In this document: piece by piece, positions 1 to 12,480 of the stretch
Layout of the letters: each line of letters starts with the position of its first letter
How positions within the stretch are numbered: position 1 is the first letter of the stretch
Origin: Protula sp. h YS-2021
Lineage: Eukaryota; Annelida; Polychaeta; Sabellida; Serpulidae
Assembly: GCA_949752745.1 (NCBI GenBank)
Contig: OX457026.1
Location: forward strand, 45,415,239-45,479,238
Length of the DNA stretch: 64,000 bases
Direction: 5' to 3'
Program-made: the position numbers and the translations under genes
Notes under the pieces: generated by a model
Databases searched by the model: none
Seen by the model: only the letters and a program-made list of their open reading frames with translations
What the model was told of the DNA's origin: nothing

Positions 1-89
1 GGTTTTATTGACTGAGCAGGCATACGCCTTGTTAGCTATTTACGCAGTGAGAGCTGTGATGCACGTTAAATGCACTGCATTTACTTGCA

Positions 90-345
90 AAAACACACTC
101 TTTTCACATGGCGTTTTAACAAGGAAAATGAAATCGAAGACGAAAATAAAAAATGACATGCAAACGTTCAGATCAAGCTCTTCTTAAGTCCTAAGTTTCA
201 TTGTCCTAGGGCCCACAGTGTCAGAGAAGAAGAAGACACAAAAAAATCGGAAAAACTGTAAAGAAGAAAAAAAAGGGCGAATGGCTGCTCGAACAAATTC
301 ATATAACTCTTGCAAGCCAAAGGCTTGCCAAGTGTTTAATATGCT
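90..345. repeat. Fragment of a Helitron-like/HINE-like repeat end
   Basis: This stretch matches the block at 25424-25600 (same run from ACACTCTTTTCACATGGCG through the CCTAGGGCCC palindrome) and then the block at 28135-28190, which ends in the small hairpin TTGCAAGCC-AAA-GGCTTGCCAA (about 315-336). Three dispersed copies of the same modules, each next to a tandem array or its remnant, suggest one end of a non-autonomous mobile element. No gene is visible. Confidence 0.55.
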
Positions 346-736
346 TAGTTAACAAAAGAGCCGACAAAACAGAAAAGGTGGGGTTAACGTAGTCGTGGTA
401 GATTCAGCGACTGCAAAATATATCACAGAATACTTTTTACATAATATCGCCTTTTTAATTTTTTTTTAGTTTAATGTTTTACACAAACTGTGTCACTTAT
501 CCAAGGAATAACTACGCCAAGTTTGAAGACGATCCCACTTTTCCCTATACATAGAGATATTTTGCTTAACAACAGATAAATTTTTACGTAACAACGCCTT
601 TCTTAATTTCACCACGCTAGTCAAAAGTTGAAACAGCCGTTCGACAGACGTAAGGAATACCCATGTAAAATTTTAAGTCGATACGACTTTCCGTTCGCGA
701 GATATTTTGCACACAAGATCTTGTTCACAGTATATA

Positions 737-2097
737 TGTTACAGTCAATGTTGGAAACCCGCCATTTCACGAAATGGCAAACTGTGTTAGGTAAATTCGC
801 GTAATGCCTAAAATCTTTTGCCATTTCACGAAATTAACTAAAAGTTAGGTTCTTTCACGAAATTACCTAAATTTTCGGTTTGCCATTACGTGAAATGGCA
901 AACTGTTATTTATAACAAGAGAATATCACAGGAATCAGAAAAAACAGTAGTTTCACACCACACGATGAACGATATGAATATCACATCACCGCATTGCAGA
1001 ATTTCGTATCTGAAAATTAAAAAAGGGAAAATCTTTTAAGTTTTAACCTATATTTGAGACAAAAACATGAACAAAACCGCAGAATTTTAAAGACAGCTAG
1101 TATTTTTCTTATCTTTAAAACTCGAGTTAAGAGTTATATTAAAGCTGTTGTATCCCAATAGCATTATCCTTCAATTCTATTTTAATAAACATTGAAATTA
1201 TCAAATATTATCCGAGTTATAATGACCAAAATTTATATTAATAATTTCATACTTGTTGAGAATATAATATTCACGCCTGCTTTTTTTGCCGGTGTTCAAG
1301 GCGCATGCTTTTAATTCCTTCACAGTCGAGTAATATTGGTCTTTTGGCATAAATACCGATTTGTGCTGTTCAAATACTTTGTACAGCTCCTGCTTGTATT
1401 TATCTTCATTTGATTCTCCCATTTTTAGGAATTTGATAAAAATGTCCCAATTTCAGGTAAATTGATATCAAAATATATCTTCTCCGGACGGCCAATATGG
1501 AGAAAGTTTCCTTATTATGACCCATCCATGAAAACGGCTTAATTCCAGAGTAAGTAAAAGCAGACGTTATAGGATGTTCTTTTTACAGAGTAGGTTAACG
1601 GCAAATCGGTGACTAGTTCCTGAGTACATCATCTTCACCCAGTTCAGTGCGCTGTTCTAAAATTTATCCTAATAGCAATTAAATCAGTCAAAGAGGAACA
1701 CAAACACTTGTGTGCATTACCATGAATTACAATTAATATGATAGCGTTGAAAGCTTGTGATGAGTTGTAATCAATTGTAATGTATTAATTAAGAGAACAA
1801 ACCAACTATGATGTATTAATTATATTTGAAAACTGAAGTGCAATTATAAAAGATAAAAGACACAATATTTGTCACGATTGTAAGTAATTTCGAGCAAAAA
1901 AAGCTTATTTCACAATTTTAGATGATCTTGGTTTGCCAATTTGTGAAATAAAATGTAAGATTTTTAGGTAATTTCGTGAAATAATCTAACTTTTAGGTTA
2001 TTTCGTGAAACGGCAAAAGATTTTAGGCATTACGCGAATTTACCCAACACGGTTTGCCATTTCGTGAAATGGCGGGTTTCGAACATTGACTGTAACA
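737..2097. mobile_element. Inverted-repeat DNA transposon remnant, TATA target duplication
   Basis: The ends are TGTTACAGTCAATGTT at 737 and its complement ending at 2097. The inverted repeats run inward for about 170 bp and are built from CGAAATGGCAAA-type modules. TATA flanks both sides (733-736 and 2098-2101), and the copy near 12760 lacks the insert. TGT...ACA ends with a 4-bp duplication fit integrase-type cut-and-paste elements of the Ginger kind, and the internal ORF remnant agrees weakly. The length of 1361 bp is too short for autonomy. Confidence 0.65.
1201..1422 (-). pseudogene. Possible N-terminal remnant of a transposon integrase protein
   Basis: A 73-residue frame opens with MGESNEDKYKQELYKVF and later has KSRREYYILNKYEI. 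A short helical region followed by an (R/K)-x-YYxLxxY motif resembles the N-terminal domain of Ginger/KRBA2-like integrase proteins. That resemblance is recalled, not measured. No D-D-E residues follow. It lies between the inverted repeats of the 737-2097 element, which supports a transposon origin. Confidence 0.3.
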
Positions 2098-2350
2098 TAT
2101 ACACATTTTACGTGATAACGTCACACGTCGCACTCCTTCGTTCTACTCGCAACAAAATTTGATAGAACTTTCTGACCTACCAAGCAACAATTCCACCAAG
2201 TTTGGACTTTCTCCGATGTTCAGCGGCTCAAAAATTTAAAACACAAGATTTTTACGTAATGTCATCCCTAATAATGTGACATGCGTCAAAAACTGACAGA
2301 TCTGTCCGACGTATCCAAAGAATAAACCACAGGTGGTATGAAATATTTTG

Positions 2351-3465
2351 AATGGAATATTTCTTGAAATATTTCATGAAATATTTCACTGTAAAAATTT
2401 CAAAAATTTCACATGTTTTGAAATTTTTAAATAAGAAATAAGCTGGACATCAAGAATACCAAATACCGACGGATAACTATCAACTGACACTCATCTTAAG
2501 TTGTCAGTTAACACACTGCGTTGGCATATCTCTACCAGTAAACAATGCAGTCACAGAAATCCTGCGTATGACTTTTGAGTAACAAAGCCAGCAGTTGCTG
2601 GCCTATAGCACCGTTGACACATCTACTCCGGGTATCTGAGTGGGTGTTTCTAACAGGTGGGGAGAGAGGCAGGAGGGTTTATAGTAACTGCTGAAAGGGG
2701 GCTCACTGTTAACGGCACAGGGGAAAGAGGTCGGATATGTACACAATAGGTAAAAAATATAGCAGAGAATATGTCAGCTAAACAAACAGGGGGCAACTCG
2801 CGCCCGTGAGCGAGTTTGCTTCTAGTTTAGCACTGTTTGAATTGTCACCCCTAATTCTGCAACTAACCAGTGTTTCCCATTTAACCGAGAAAAATCTTTG
2901 CCTTTATCTGGTTTTACGATAAAGTGGTATGCAATTATCCCGTTGAAAATACATAATTTTATGCAATCAACCGACTGACGCGTTTGGCCAGTATATGTTC
3001 CTGTAGGTTAATTCACATTGAAAAGATATAACTTTGATTCATTTAAAGACTTTTTCATGATAAAAAGCTTCTCTGCACGATTTATAGGGAATGTTTAAAA
3101 TTGCAGGCATCCTGCTCTAATACGAAAACGCATGTAAACATGAATAAACTGAGCTTTTAAACTGCCAATAAAAATCGTGAAACCTCCACTAAAAGTACTG
3201 TATTTTAGTCGACAAGGTTTAAAACAACGTAAATTTGAAATGTACTCTTTGCTTAAGTACTTTTGAGAGCTGACATTTATTTTTAAGTATAAAAATGTGA
3301 TATATTTTAATTCTTGATTAGTGAGTGCAACACAACATCTTCACACTTCAGATATATTCCTCCATTTCTGCCTGTTAATACTTTAAATTAAATTAAAAAA
3401 GCAAACGCTGTTGCAAAAACAGTTTTTAAAGTGCGTATTAAAATGAAATGTCAGGTTTTCGTTGA
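2351..3465. other. AT-rich stretch without recognisable gene
   Basis: I see no long ORF, RNA gene or clear repeat. Around 2340-2410 there is a cluster of short 'gaaatatttca' near-palindromes. Confidence 0.4.
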
Positions 3466-3800
3466 ATAAGCCAAGTCGCATTTTGAGCGTTCCGAATGAA
3501 ATGCGGAAAGATTTGCGTTTTTGAATACAAACTGCGTTTTTGAATAAAAAATGAAAGAAACGATAGAGGCATTTTTCCTAAAAATAGCAATCGTGTTCTT
3601 AACAACCTGTATGCTATTTTAAAAATTTATTAAAAGTTTTAACAAACAGCCTTAAGTTCCAATTTCTTCTATGCTCTGTGAGCTGTGTTTGCTATATTTC
3701 TTTTATCACTTTTTGCAAAGGCCTCTTGCAGTCGAATTTCAAAATTCTTCCGCATGTTATTCGAAACACCTAAAATGTAAGTCAGGTTTATATCTCGTAT
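3466..3800. repeat. MITE-like repeat family, copy 1
   Basis: The outer ends mirror each other: '..aagtcgcattttgagcgttccgaa..' at the start and '..tattcgaaacacctaaaatgtaa..' at the end. The interior is T-rich and includes 'tatcattctttt'-type runs. The same unit recurs at 4083-4378, 61369-61735 and 62258-62521, so it is a short non-autonomous element. Its ends are palindromic and no ORF is credible. Confidence 0.6.
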
Positions 3801-4082
3801 ATTTTGAGCGAAACTTGGGTGATTGTGGGGAAACTTTAACTGATTATTTATAAGTATAAAAGAAGTGATATCCAAAACGTAAAATCAAAACTATTTTAAA
3901 ATACACTGAATGTAAACTGCCGTAAACTGTCTTTTTTACAATTTATACATACCTGCTAAGCGACGCGGGGCAAAAGTAAACAGCCCTGTGATTGGATGAT
4001 ATCCGAGGTCTTTCTATGTGTATTGTGCTCTAAAACTGTTTTTTCTTTTAAGCCTGACGTTGGAGATCTTCGTCACACACTT

Positions 4083-4378
4083 TAGATAAGCAAAATCACA
4101 TTTTGGGCGTTCCGTATAAAAATGCGCAAAAATTCTGCGTTTCGAATAAAAACACCCGGTAAAAAGTGAAAGAAATGGTAGAGAGATCTCCCCTGGATGC
4201 CTAATTTCTCTTGCACCATAAAGCAATCGGGTTTTTAATGATATTGTAAAAACTTATTAAAGGTTTTAATGAATAATTTCACTTTTCAATTTCTTTTTTG
4301 TTCCGAGTATAAGCTGTTTTATGCGATATTTCTTCTCTGTTTTTTTTTCTATCATTTCTTTCATTTTTACCCGGTTCC
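4083..4378. repeat. MITE-like repeat family, copy 2 (cut by the 4379-5080 element)
   Basis: The left part matches the copies at 3466 and 61369 (GGGCGTTCC, CGCAAAAATTCTGCGTTTCGAA, AGAGAGATCTCCCCTGG). It runs into the Tc1-like inverted-repeat element at 4379, and its right end is not found beyond 5080. Confidence 0.55.
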
Positions 4379-5080
4379 TAGCTCCAAGAAGCGGTGGGCT
4401 AAAAAGTTTCCAGGCACCGCTTCAAAGCCTCGCTATATAACGATAAGCAAGTCAACTGCGCTCACTTTGAGGCACCCCTGTGGCTACTTTGTGCAAGATT
4501 CAACGACCCGTAAGTTTTTATTGCCATCTGCTAAAGGCCCTCAAAGTACAACGGCAATCATATACAACTTCTGTATATCTCCCGCAATAAATGGCTTTAT
4601 AAACTCGAAAGTGTGCATGTTAAAAGAAAATTAGAATTTTGAAGTTTTTCCCTTATCATTTCTTTATAATTTATCCCCCAACATTTTCAGTCGAAGCAAC
4701 ACCTCCACCGGAAAAATCAGAAAGTGCGAATTGGCTTATTTAAAAGTTTTTTTGGTGGATAATTGCAAAAAATTATTGTTACTATTCCATGTAATAAACT
4801 ATGCTCCCTGTATACAAACAAATGTCTTTATTGCGGGAGATTTGGGGTTATTTCCGTATTATTTTCTTTTAAAGAAAGCGTAACACAGAAGTTGTATATG
4901 ATGACCGTTGTACTTTGAGGGCCTTTAGCAAATGCCAATAAAAACGTATGGGTCGTTGAATCTTGCACAAAGTAGCCACAGGGGTGCCTCAAAGTGAGCG
5001 CAGTTGACTTGCTTATCGTTATATAGCGAGGCTTTGAAGCGGTGCCTGGAAACTTTATAGCGCACCGCTTCTTGGAGCTA
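4379..5080. mobile_element. Tc1/mariner-like MITE with long inverted repeats
   Basis: Inverted repeats of about 220 bp start TAGCTCCAAGAAGCGGTG at 4379 and end with the complement at 5080. Arms 4381-4605 and 4840-5078 are nearly identical in inverted orientation. A TA dinucleotide flanks both ends, as for Tc1/mariner targets. The central ~230 bp carries no gene. The 121-aa frame at 4269-4634 crosses the element's edge and is not a gene. Confidence 0.7.
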
Positions 5081-5818
5081 CAGCCTTGAATACTGGAACA
5101 AATTCGGAGCTAGGATGAACTTAGTTTCCTGAAGCTGTTCGTTACTGGGGAGCCGTGTGATAGAGAGATACGCGAAGTTCATTAAGTCAGGGCTGACTCG
5201 GAGCTAACTCGAAGGCATCACAACCTGCGTAGTCCTAGATGACTCTTGCGGTCGAAGAAAGAAAGGGTCCGCTCGGACTACGAACTGCGCAGCTTTCTAG
5301 TCTTCATTTTCAGCTAGATAACTCGTAATTTAATTTTTACAGAAAAAAAGTAAGTATCAAATTAGTATTGTTAATTAGTGGCTGTGTCTTTTATTCCCTA
5401 TCACTGTTTGCAGCATACCTTTGTTTTGCCTTTTTTCGTTGTGCAGCTCTTTGTTTTTGTTTTGGTTAGTTCTGCCATTTTCATGTGACTTCGAACGGTC
5501 ATGTGACGAACTTACCCGTTGTTATAATTTAACAGACCTCCATATATGTTAAATTTCTTTTCTAACAAGTACCCAAAAAATTTAAAATTCCATGACAAAT
5601 TGAATAGGAAAAATTTGTAGCAAACTGGCAAAGCTTGAAAGGTGTTGCCAAATCATAAAAACTGCCGTCACCCCTGTTCTTTCTTGCATAATATAAAAGT
5701 TTCAACAATTTTTAGTGAAACATCTCATGAAACTGATGTACAGGCCTTCAAGGGTGTTCATAGCCACCACATGAACTAAAAGCGTTGGAGAATACATATC
5801 TGGTAAAGACATAAGTTG
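5081..5818. other. No recognisable gene
   Basis: Ordinary AT-rich intergenic sequence; only short shadow frames are present. Confidence 0.35.
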
Positions 5819-7616
5819 TTTGTATCTATCTGGTATAGAAGTTGTGACCACAAGGGCAATTTTAACTACTCGGTAGTGAATATGTTTTAACATACATTTT
5901 GTGCTTGACATGAAAGCAACCTACCCTAAATAGAGAAACTTTAATCACAGAGAGTTTGTGGCTGATAAAAAAGAGTGCCTATTGTTGTTATTTTTATGTG
6001 CATGAAATGTCTAATTTTGCAGACTGCAATGTTGTGCAGGATCGTCCAGCTTAGGCCAAAAGTAGATACATATTGACTATTGTAATTATGCGTGGAAATG
6101 AGAAAACCCAATTGCATAACATTTAAAGGCATAAATGAAAAACACACAAACCTCTCATTGAAAAATGAAGACTGTAAGTGATACAAGTAAGAATGCACTC
6201 CCGTAAAAAGAAATGACAAGTTAATTTTGCGTTATGTAACTGCATGCGAAACTTCGTTCAACAAATTCATTCGAATGTCACAGGTGTTAGCTAGCTTCAC
6301 GTTGACAAAGGTTTTGCAGCGAAAGTTGCAATAAAAAAGCAGGCATCGTCACAGTACAGGAGAGTATATGAGAGGTAAAAAGAGTTTATTTCTGTTTGAC
6401 TATCTTAGACAAGATGCCCTATATTACAACATGCATCGAGTGGCAATGCACTCATACGGATAAGTCACCCTGACACTAACGAAGTATGAGGATCTCACCG
6501 AACAAAAAATTCAAATGGACATATTTCGATATAATCGGGATAACGTTTGAATTTGTTCCCAACTATTTTTCCTCTGAGAAACCGTTTAATCTCCAAAATG
6601 GACATGGATGCTTTTTCAAAATGCTTGAACATTACCCAGGACCTCGAAATTCTTGTGCAAATGAGGAAATGTTCTTTCAAATTAATATGTATACTGTTAT
6701 ATTATGATACTGTAGCTGTGGGTATAGTTTGTACGGAGTCGCGTTTATAAACATTTGCGATAGAACAAAACTGTCAAAATCACAAAAATGTGATGCGAGC
6801 TGACATTTGACATTTTATGACCGAAGATGGTTGACTTCATAGAACGTCTTGAATCTTTTGATGAGACACATGGTAGCTGGGAACTCTACATGGGTACAGT
6901 GTCCAAAGCCCAATATAGATTGCCTAGCGATATAAGTCGCTGCAAGTCCGAGAAGGTTGACAACACTCAGAAAGATACCAAGCAGAAGAGCTCGAGATAT
7001 ACGTAAGTCGAAGAAAAAAGATTTGCAACGCTAAACATTTACAAATTATAGCGAAGATTAAGAAATTGCAATACCTCCGGTTCATATTTCCATTATGCTA
7101 AAATTTGTCACGAAGTATACAACACCTGCAAGCAGAAAAACGACGCCATTAGTGCACATCCATTAATTTATGCTCAACGAATTGCAATGAGGCTCAATAC
7201 TGGTTCGGCACTTTTCTGTCTCTCGAAAGGCTCATCACCGGCACTTTTGTAACCTGCGATTAAGAAAGACAAATGTAAAAATCGGACGTAGAGTATAAAG
7301 ACCAGAAATAATGTTTGCATTTACATACCTGTTACGATTATATAGACTCAGTATTCGGCAGGGAATAGCTAAATCGAATTAAGAAGGACTTTAAGAATAT
7401 CAAATCAAATATCCGTTGATCACCAGTTTAATTTTGATTCCCACCTCTTCCCCTATGCTCGTAACTCTAACGGTGGACAAAAGCCCCCGCAACTTAATCT
7501 AAAGACATACACATTCCAAATGGTAGTTACGATGATACACAAAATTCTTCACAACAGTGTACCCGATTAAGCGAAAAACATCATTACCAAGCCGTTGCCT
7601 TTTTCCTTTTTGTCAG

Positions 7617-8037
7617 GGGCCATCCATAAAATTTGTCAATTTGACCCCCTCCCCCTGAACGCAGTGCGTACGTAGTGGCCTAGACCCCCTTCATTTACGC
7701 ATGCACGTAATATGTGCTGTATTGAAAAAAATCAATGTTTTAAACTGTGTTTTGTGTGAAGGAATTCATGCTCAAAAAAATCGTACTCACAAAATTGAAA
7801 GGGTATATGCTAACATACGTTAAAATGCGAATAAAATAGCGATTGTACTAAAAAGAGCATCACATTTAATTTGTAAATCGATGTATAAGGTTATTTAATT
7901 ATATAAAAATGTGTTTGAGATATGTTTAAAAAAAACGTACGTACGCAGCACTCCAGACCCCCTCCCCCTGTACGCAGTGCGTACGCACCGACCGTGACCT
8001 CCTCCCGTTCTGTGAGTACGTACTTAATGGATGACCC
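7617..8037. mobile_element. MITE with GGGCCATCCAT ends
   Basis: It begins GGGCCATCCAT and ends ATGGATGACCC, with internal inverted blocks CCCCCTCCCCCTG(A/T)ACGCAGTGCGTACG at both sides. A related short element with the same end lies at 15670-15833. The duplicate is at 10541-10961. The 102-aa frame at 7922-8230 starts inside it and is probably accidental. Confidence 0.55.
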
Positions 8038-8396
8038 TTTAAACAAGTATATTTCCGCGAGAGCCCTTTACAAAGGTTTATTTGAACAACTGGCAACTAA
8101 GTTAAAAAGTGGACAACTCGCAACATTTCTTTTGGGCAATGTTTTAGGGAGTGCGCATTATTCCAAAAAAAAACATACAGAAAGATTATGGATTTATAGA
8201 TTGCTGCAAATGTTAATTAATGAAGATTAGTAGATTAATAAATTTAGAATGCTGGAGTATTCAGAGAAGAACAATTATTGAGTAAATCAGTGCCTGAAAT
8301 ATGTGTTCGAGTATCTCGCGGTGAAGAACTAGAGCGGCCAGCACACACAAAACATAAGAGTACACGCTTATATTGCACACTTTCAAACGATACCTT

Positions 8397-8430
8397 CTTA
8401 GCTTCTTGTTTTTGTAAACAAGAAGCTAAG
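8397..8430. other. Perfect 15-bp hairpin
   Basis: Arms CTTAGCTTCTTGTTT (8397-8411) and its exact complement (8416-8430) are separated by 4 nt. The duplicate copy is at about 11321-11354. No flanking gene explains it. Confidence 0.5.
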
Positions 8431-8742
8431 ACTAAACCCATGATCTCCACCCCCCCCCCCAAAATCTCTTTTTTTGACTACTGAAATAAAATCTTCATTT
8501 CCGCAAACATAACCATAATTACTGTAAAAAAATTCAAAATAAACAAAACAGATGGTGGTCAATAAAACGGATATAAATGGACGTCTTTTTTTATCCGAGT
8601 CTGGAAGGTGGTCGCTAAAACGGGTTTTACTGTAGGCCTTTATTATCCAGGTCTGAAGTTGGTCACTGCAATAGTTTTACTCTACGTTACATTTTATCCG
8701 GGTCCGTAAGTTGCTCAAGACAGGCAGGTTTTACCGTGCGTC

Positions 8743-11670
8743 TTTGTATCTATCTGGTATAGAAGTTGTGACCACAAGGGCAATTTTAACTACTCGGTAG
8801 TGAATATGTTTTAACATACATTTTGTGCTTGACATGAAAGCAACCTACCCTAAATAGAGAAACTTTAATCACAGAGAGTTTGTGGCTGATAAAAAAGAGT
8901 GCCTATTGTTGTTATTTTTATGTGCATGAAATGTCTAATTTTGCAGACTGCAATGTTGTGCAGGATCGTCCAGCTTAGGCCAAAAGTAGATACATATTGA
9001 CTATTGTAATTATGCGTGGAAATGAGAAAACCCAATTGCATAACATTTAAAGGCATAAATGAAAAACACACAAACCTCTCATTGAAAAATGAAGACTGTA
9101 AGTGATACAAGTAAGAATGCACTCCCGTAAAAAGAAATGACAAGTTAATTTTGCGTTATGTAACTGCATGCGAAACTTCGTTCAACAAATTCATTCGAAT
9201 GTCACAGGTGTTAGCTAGCTTCACGTTGACAAAGGTTTTGCAGCGAAAGTTGCAATAAAAAAGCAGGCATCGTCACAGTACAGGAGAGTATATGAGAGGT
9301 AAAAAGAGTTTATTTCTGTTTGACTATCTTAGACAAGATGCCCTATATTACAACATGCATCGAGTGGCAATGCACTCATACGGATAAGTCACCCTGACAC
9401 TGACGAAGTATGAGGATCTCACCGAACAAAAAATTCAAATGGACATATTTCGATATAATCGGGATAACGTTTGAATTTGTTCCCAACTATTTTTCCTCTG
9501 AGAAACCGTTTAATCTCCAAAATGGACATGGATGCTTTTTCAAAATGCTTGAACATTACCCAGGACCTCGAAATTCTTGTGCAAATGAGGAAATGTTCTT
9601 TCAAATTAATATGTATACTGTTATATTATGATACTGTAGCTGTGGGTATAGTTTGTACGGAGTCGCGTTTATAAACATTTGCGATAGAACAAAACTGTCA
9701 AAATCACAAAAATGTGATGCGAGCTGACATTTGACATTTTATGACCGAAGATGGTTGACTTCATAGAACGTCTTGAATCTTTTGATGAGACACATGGTAG
9801 CTGGGAACTCTACATGGGTACAGTGTCCAAAGCCCAATATAGATTGCCTAGCGATATAAGTCGCTGCAAGTCCGAGAAGGTTGACAACACTCAGAAAGAT
9901 ACCAAGCAGAAGAGCTCGAGATATACGTAAGTCGAAGAAAAAAGATTTGCAACGCTAAACATTTACAAATTATAGCGAAGATTAAGAAATTGCAATACCT
10001 CCGGTTCATATTTCCATTATGCTAAAATTTGTCACGAAGTATACAACACCTGCAAGCAGAAAAACGACGCCATTAGTGCACATCCATTAATTTATGCTCA
10101 ACGAATTGCAATGAGGCTCAATACTGGTTCGGCACTTTTCTGTCTCTCGAAAGGCTCATCACCGGCACTTTTGTAACCTGCGATTAAGAAAGACAAATGT
10201 AAAAATCGGACGTAGAGTATAAAGACCAGAAATAATGTTTGCATTTACATACCTGTTACGATTATATAGACTCAGTATTCGGCAGGGAATAGCTAAATCG
10301 AATTAAGAAGGACTTTAAGAATATCAAATCAAATATCCGTTGATCACCAGTTTAATTTTGATTCCCACCTCTTCCCCTATGCTCGTAACTCTAACGGTGG
10401 ACAAAAGCCCCCGCAACTTAATCTAAAGACATACACATTCCAAATGGTAGTTACGATGATACACAAAATTCTTCACAACAGTGTACCCGATTAAGCGAAA
10501 AACATCATTACCAAGCCGTTGCCTTTTTCCTTTTTGTCAGGGGCCATCCATAAAATTTGTCAATTTGACCCCCTCCCCCTGAACGCAGTGCGTACGTAGT
10601 GGCCTAGACCCCCTTCATTTACGCATGCACGTAATATGTGCTGTATTGAAAAAAATCAATGTTTTAAACTGTGTTTTGTGTGAAGGAATTCATGCTCAAA
10701 AAAATCGTACTCACAAAATTGAAAGGGTATATGCTAACATACGTTAAAATGCGAATAAAATAGCGATTGTACTAAAAAGAGCATCACATTTAATTTGTAA
10801 ATCGATGTATAAGGTTATTTAATTATATAAAAATGTGTTTGAGATATGTTTAAAAAAAACGTACGTACGCAGCACTCCAGACCCCCTCCCCCTGTACGCA
10901 GTGCGTACGCACCGACCGTGACCTCCTCCCGTTCTGTGAGTACGTACTTAATGGATGACCCTTTAAACAAGTATATTTCCGCGAGAGCCCTTTACAAAGG
11001 TTTATTTGAACAACTGGCAACTAAGTTAAAAAGTGGACAACTCGCAACATTTCTTTTGGGCAATGTTTTAGGGAGTGCGCATTATTCCAAAAAAAAACAT
11101 ACAGAAAGATTATGGATTTATAGATTGCTGCAAATGTTAATTAATGAAGATTAGTAGATTAATAAATTTAGAATGCTGGAGTATTCAGAGAAGAACAATT
11201 ATTGAGTAAATCAGTGCCTGAAATATGTGTTCGAGTATCTCGCGGTGAAGAACTAGAGCGGCCAGCACACACAAAACATAAGAGTACACGCTTATATTGC
11301 ACACTTTCAAACGATACCTTCTTAGCTTCTTGTTTTTGTAAACAAGAAGCTAAGACTAAACCCATGATCTCCACCCCCCCCCCCCCCCAAAATCTCTTTT
11401 TTTGACTACTGAAATAAAATCTTCATTTCCGCAAACATAACCATAATTACTGTAAAAAAATTCAAAATAAACAAAACAGATGGTGGTCAATAAAACGGAT
11501 ATAAATGGACGTCTTTTTTTATCCGAGTCTGGAAGGTGGTCGCTAAAACGGGTTTTACTGTAGGCCTTTATTATCCAGGTCTGAAGTTGGTCACTGCAAT
11601 AGTTTTATTCTACGTTACATTTTATCCGGGTCCGTAAGTTGCTCAAGACAGGCAGGTTTTACCGTGCGTC
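8743..11670. repeat. 2.92-kb tandem duplication, unit 2
   Basis: Second copy of 5819-8742. Both breakpoints fall at a TTT shared by the outer flanks ('gttgTTTgtatc', 'gtctTTgtatc', 'gtctTTTtaccc'), consistent with a microhomology-mediated or assembly-generated duplication. Downstream of 11671 the sequence continues with new DNA. Confidence 0.9.
10541..10961. mobile_element. MITE with GGGCCATCCAT ends (duplicate)
   Basis: Carried along in the tandem duplication; same ends and internal blocks as the copy at 7617-8037. Confidence 0.55.
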
Positions 11671-12480
11671 TTTTTACCCGAATCTGAAAAGGGTCACGAC
11701 AAACGGGTCTTACTTTACATCTTTTTATCCAGGTCTTGAAGGTGCTCTGGATTTTTTTCTAACAATCTTCCTCAACCCTCAAGCTATCTAATGTAGGTAC
11801 GACTGTAAACACAACTCTAACCCTTTTACCCAAGATAACGGTAAGGGTCTGTACCCTAAGTGTAGTTATAGCCATGAACTACTACCTTGTCTTCGTACAT
11901 TCCCATCGGCCAAGAAGCACTAGAAAGGCATTCTTCATAACTGCGCATCAGATGACGCACCTCGGTAAGAGAAGGGCATTTCGGTGCCAAAAAGGGTGAG
12001 CTGCTTCTCATAACACAAGATATCGAATGACTCACTTTAATAGCGAAAAATGCTTCCAGGTGCTTCAAACAATGCAAACCGATACAAAATAGCTCCCACA
12101 TATGGAACACCTCCCACATTTTGGCAACGGAATCAAGTATGCAGCGAAAAAATGTATAGCTAGACATGCTTAGACCTATAAATACGACAATAGCATTCCA
12201 TGACCTCATAGATAACTTCATCATGCACCACATCTGACACTGACCTCTGACTGAGTGGCATGTTACATAATAGTCGTAAATCAGAAACGCACAAAAAGCT
12301 CAACTTCAGGCAATAACAATGGACCGAGAGTAATGTGGCCATTGTTTTTGAAGCATTCTAATGAATGCAGGAACACTCGAGAATCTTCTGGAAAACGCTG
12401 AAATCCCCAGGGTAGTTAACAACTATGCTTACTTAACAAAGGAGTTAAAAATGGCCAGGCGGGGAAAGGGGAGGGTGTTG
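11671..12480 (-). other. Unassigned stretch with a 125-codon frame
   Basis: The minus-strand frame at 11856-12233 (Cys- and Trp-rich, with KMWEVFHMWELF) is open for 125 codons and has potential splice sites around it, for example a GTGAGT within it. I recognise no family, so it could be an exon, a decayed gene or chance. A short run at 11640-11740 repeats the 'ttttatccgggtct' theme seen at the end of the 2.9-kb unit. Confidence 0.25.

Larger units (their letters stand above)
430..2350. repeat. Dispersed repeat, split by a later insertion
   Basis: The flanks 430-732 and 2102-2350 together read colinearly with an uninterrupted copy at about 12480-13000. Shared phrases include the 'accaagttt', 'tcaaaagttgaaacag' and 'gagatattttgc' runs on the left and 'caagcaaca.tccaccaagttt' on the right. 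The comparison gives the empty site for the element at 737-2097. No coding potential is seen. Confidence 0.6.
5819..8742. repeat. 2.92-kb tandem duplication, unit 1
   Basis: The segment starting TTTGTATCTATCTGGTATAG (5819) recurs 2924 bp later. Only isolated differences are visible: A/G near 6477/9401, C/T near 8681/11609, and the length of a poly-C run near 8450/11375. The unit holds no recognisable gene; its frames of 60-102 aa are unconserved-looking and partly overlap the MITE at 7617-8037. Confidence 0.9.

Noticed and set aside
310..340. Possible tRNA or rho-independent-type terminator stem
   Set aside because: Short hairpin repeated at 28165-28187 as part of a repeat-element end; no cloverleaf or eukaryotic tRNA boxes.
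7922..8462. 102-aa and 72-aa frames duplicated at 10846-11374
   Set aside because: They begin in a MITE and owe their identity to the recent tandem duplication of the whole segment, not to selection on coding.
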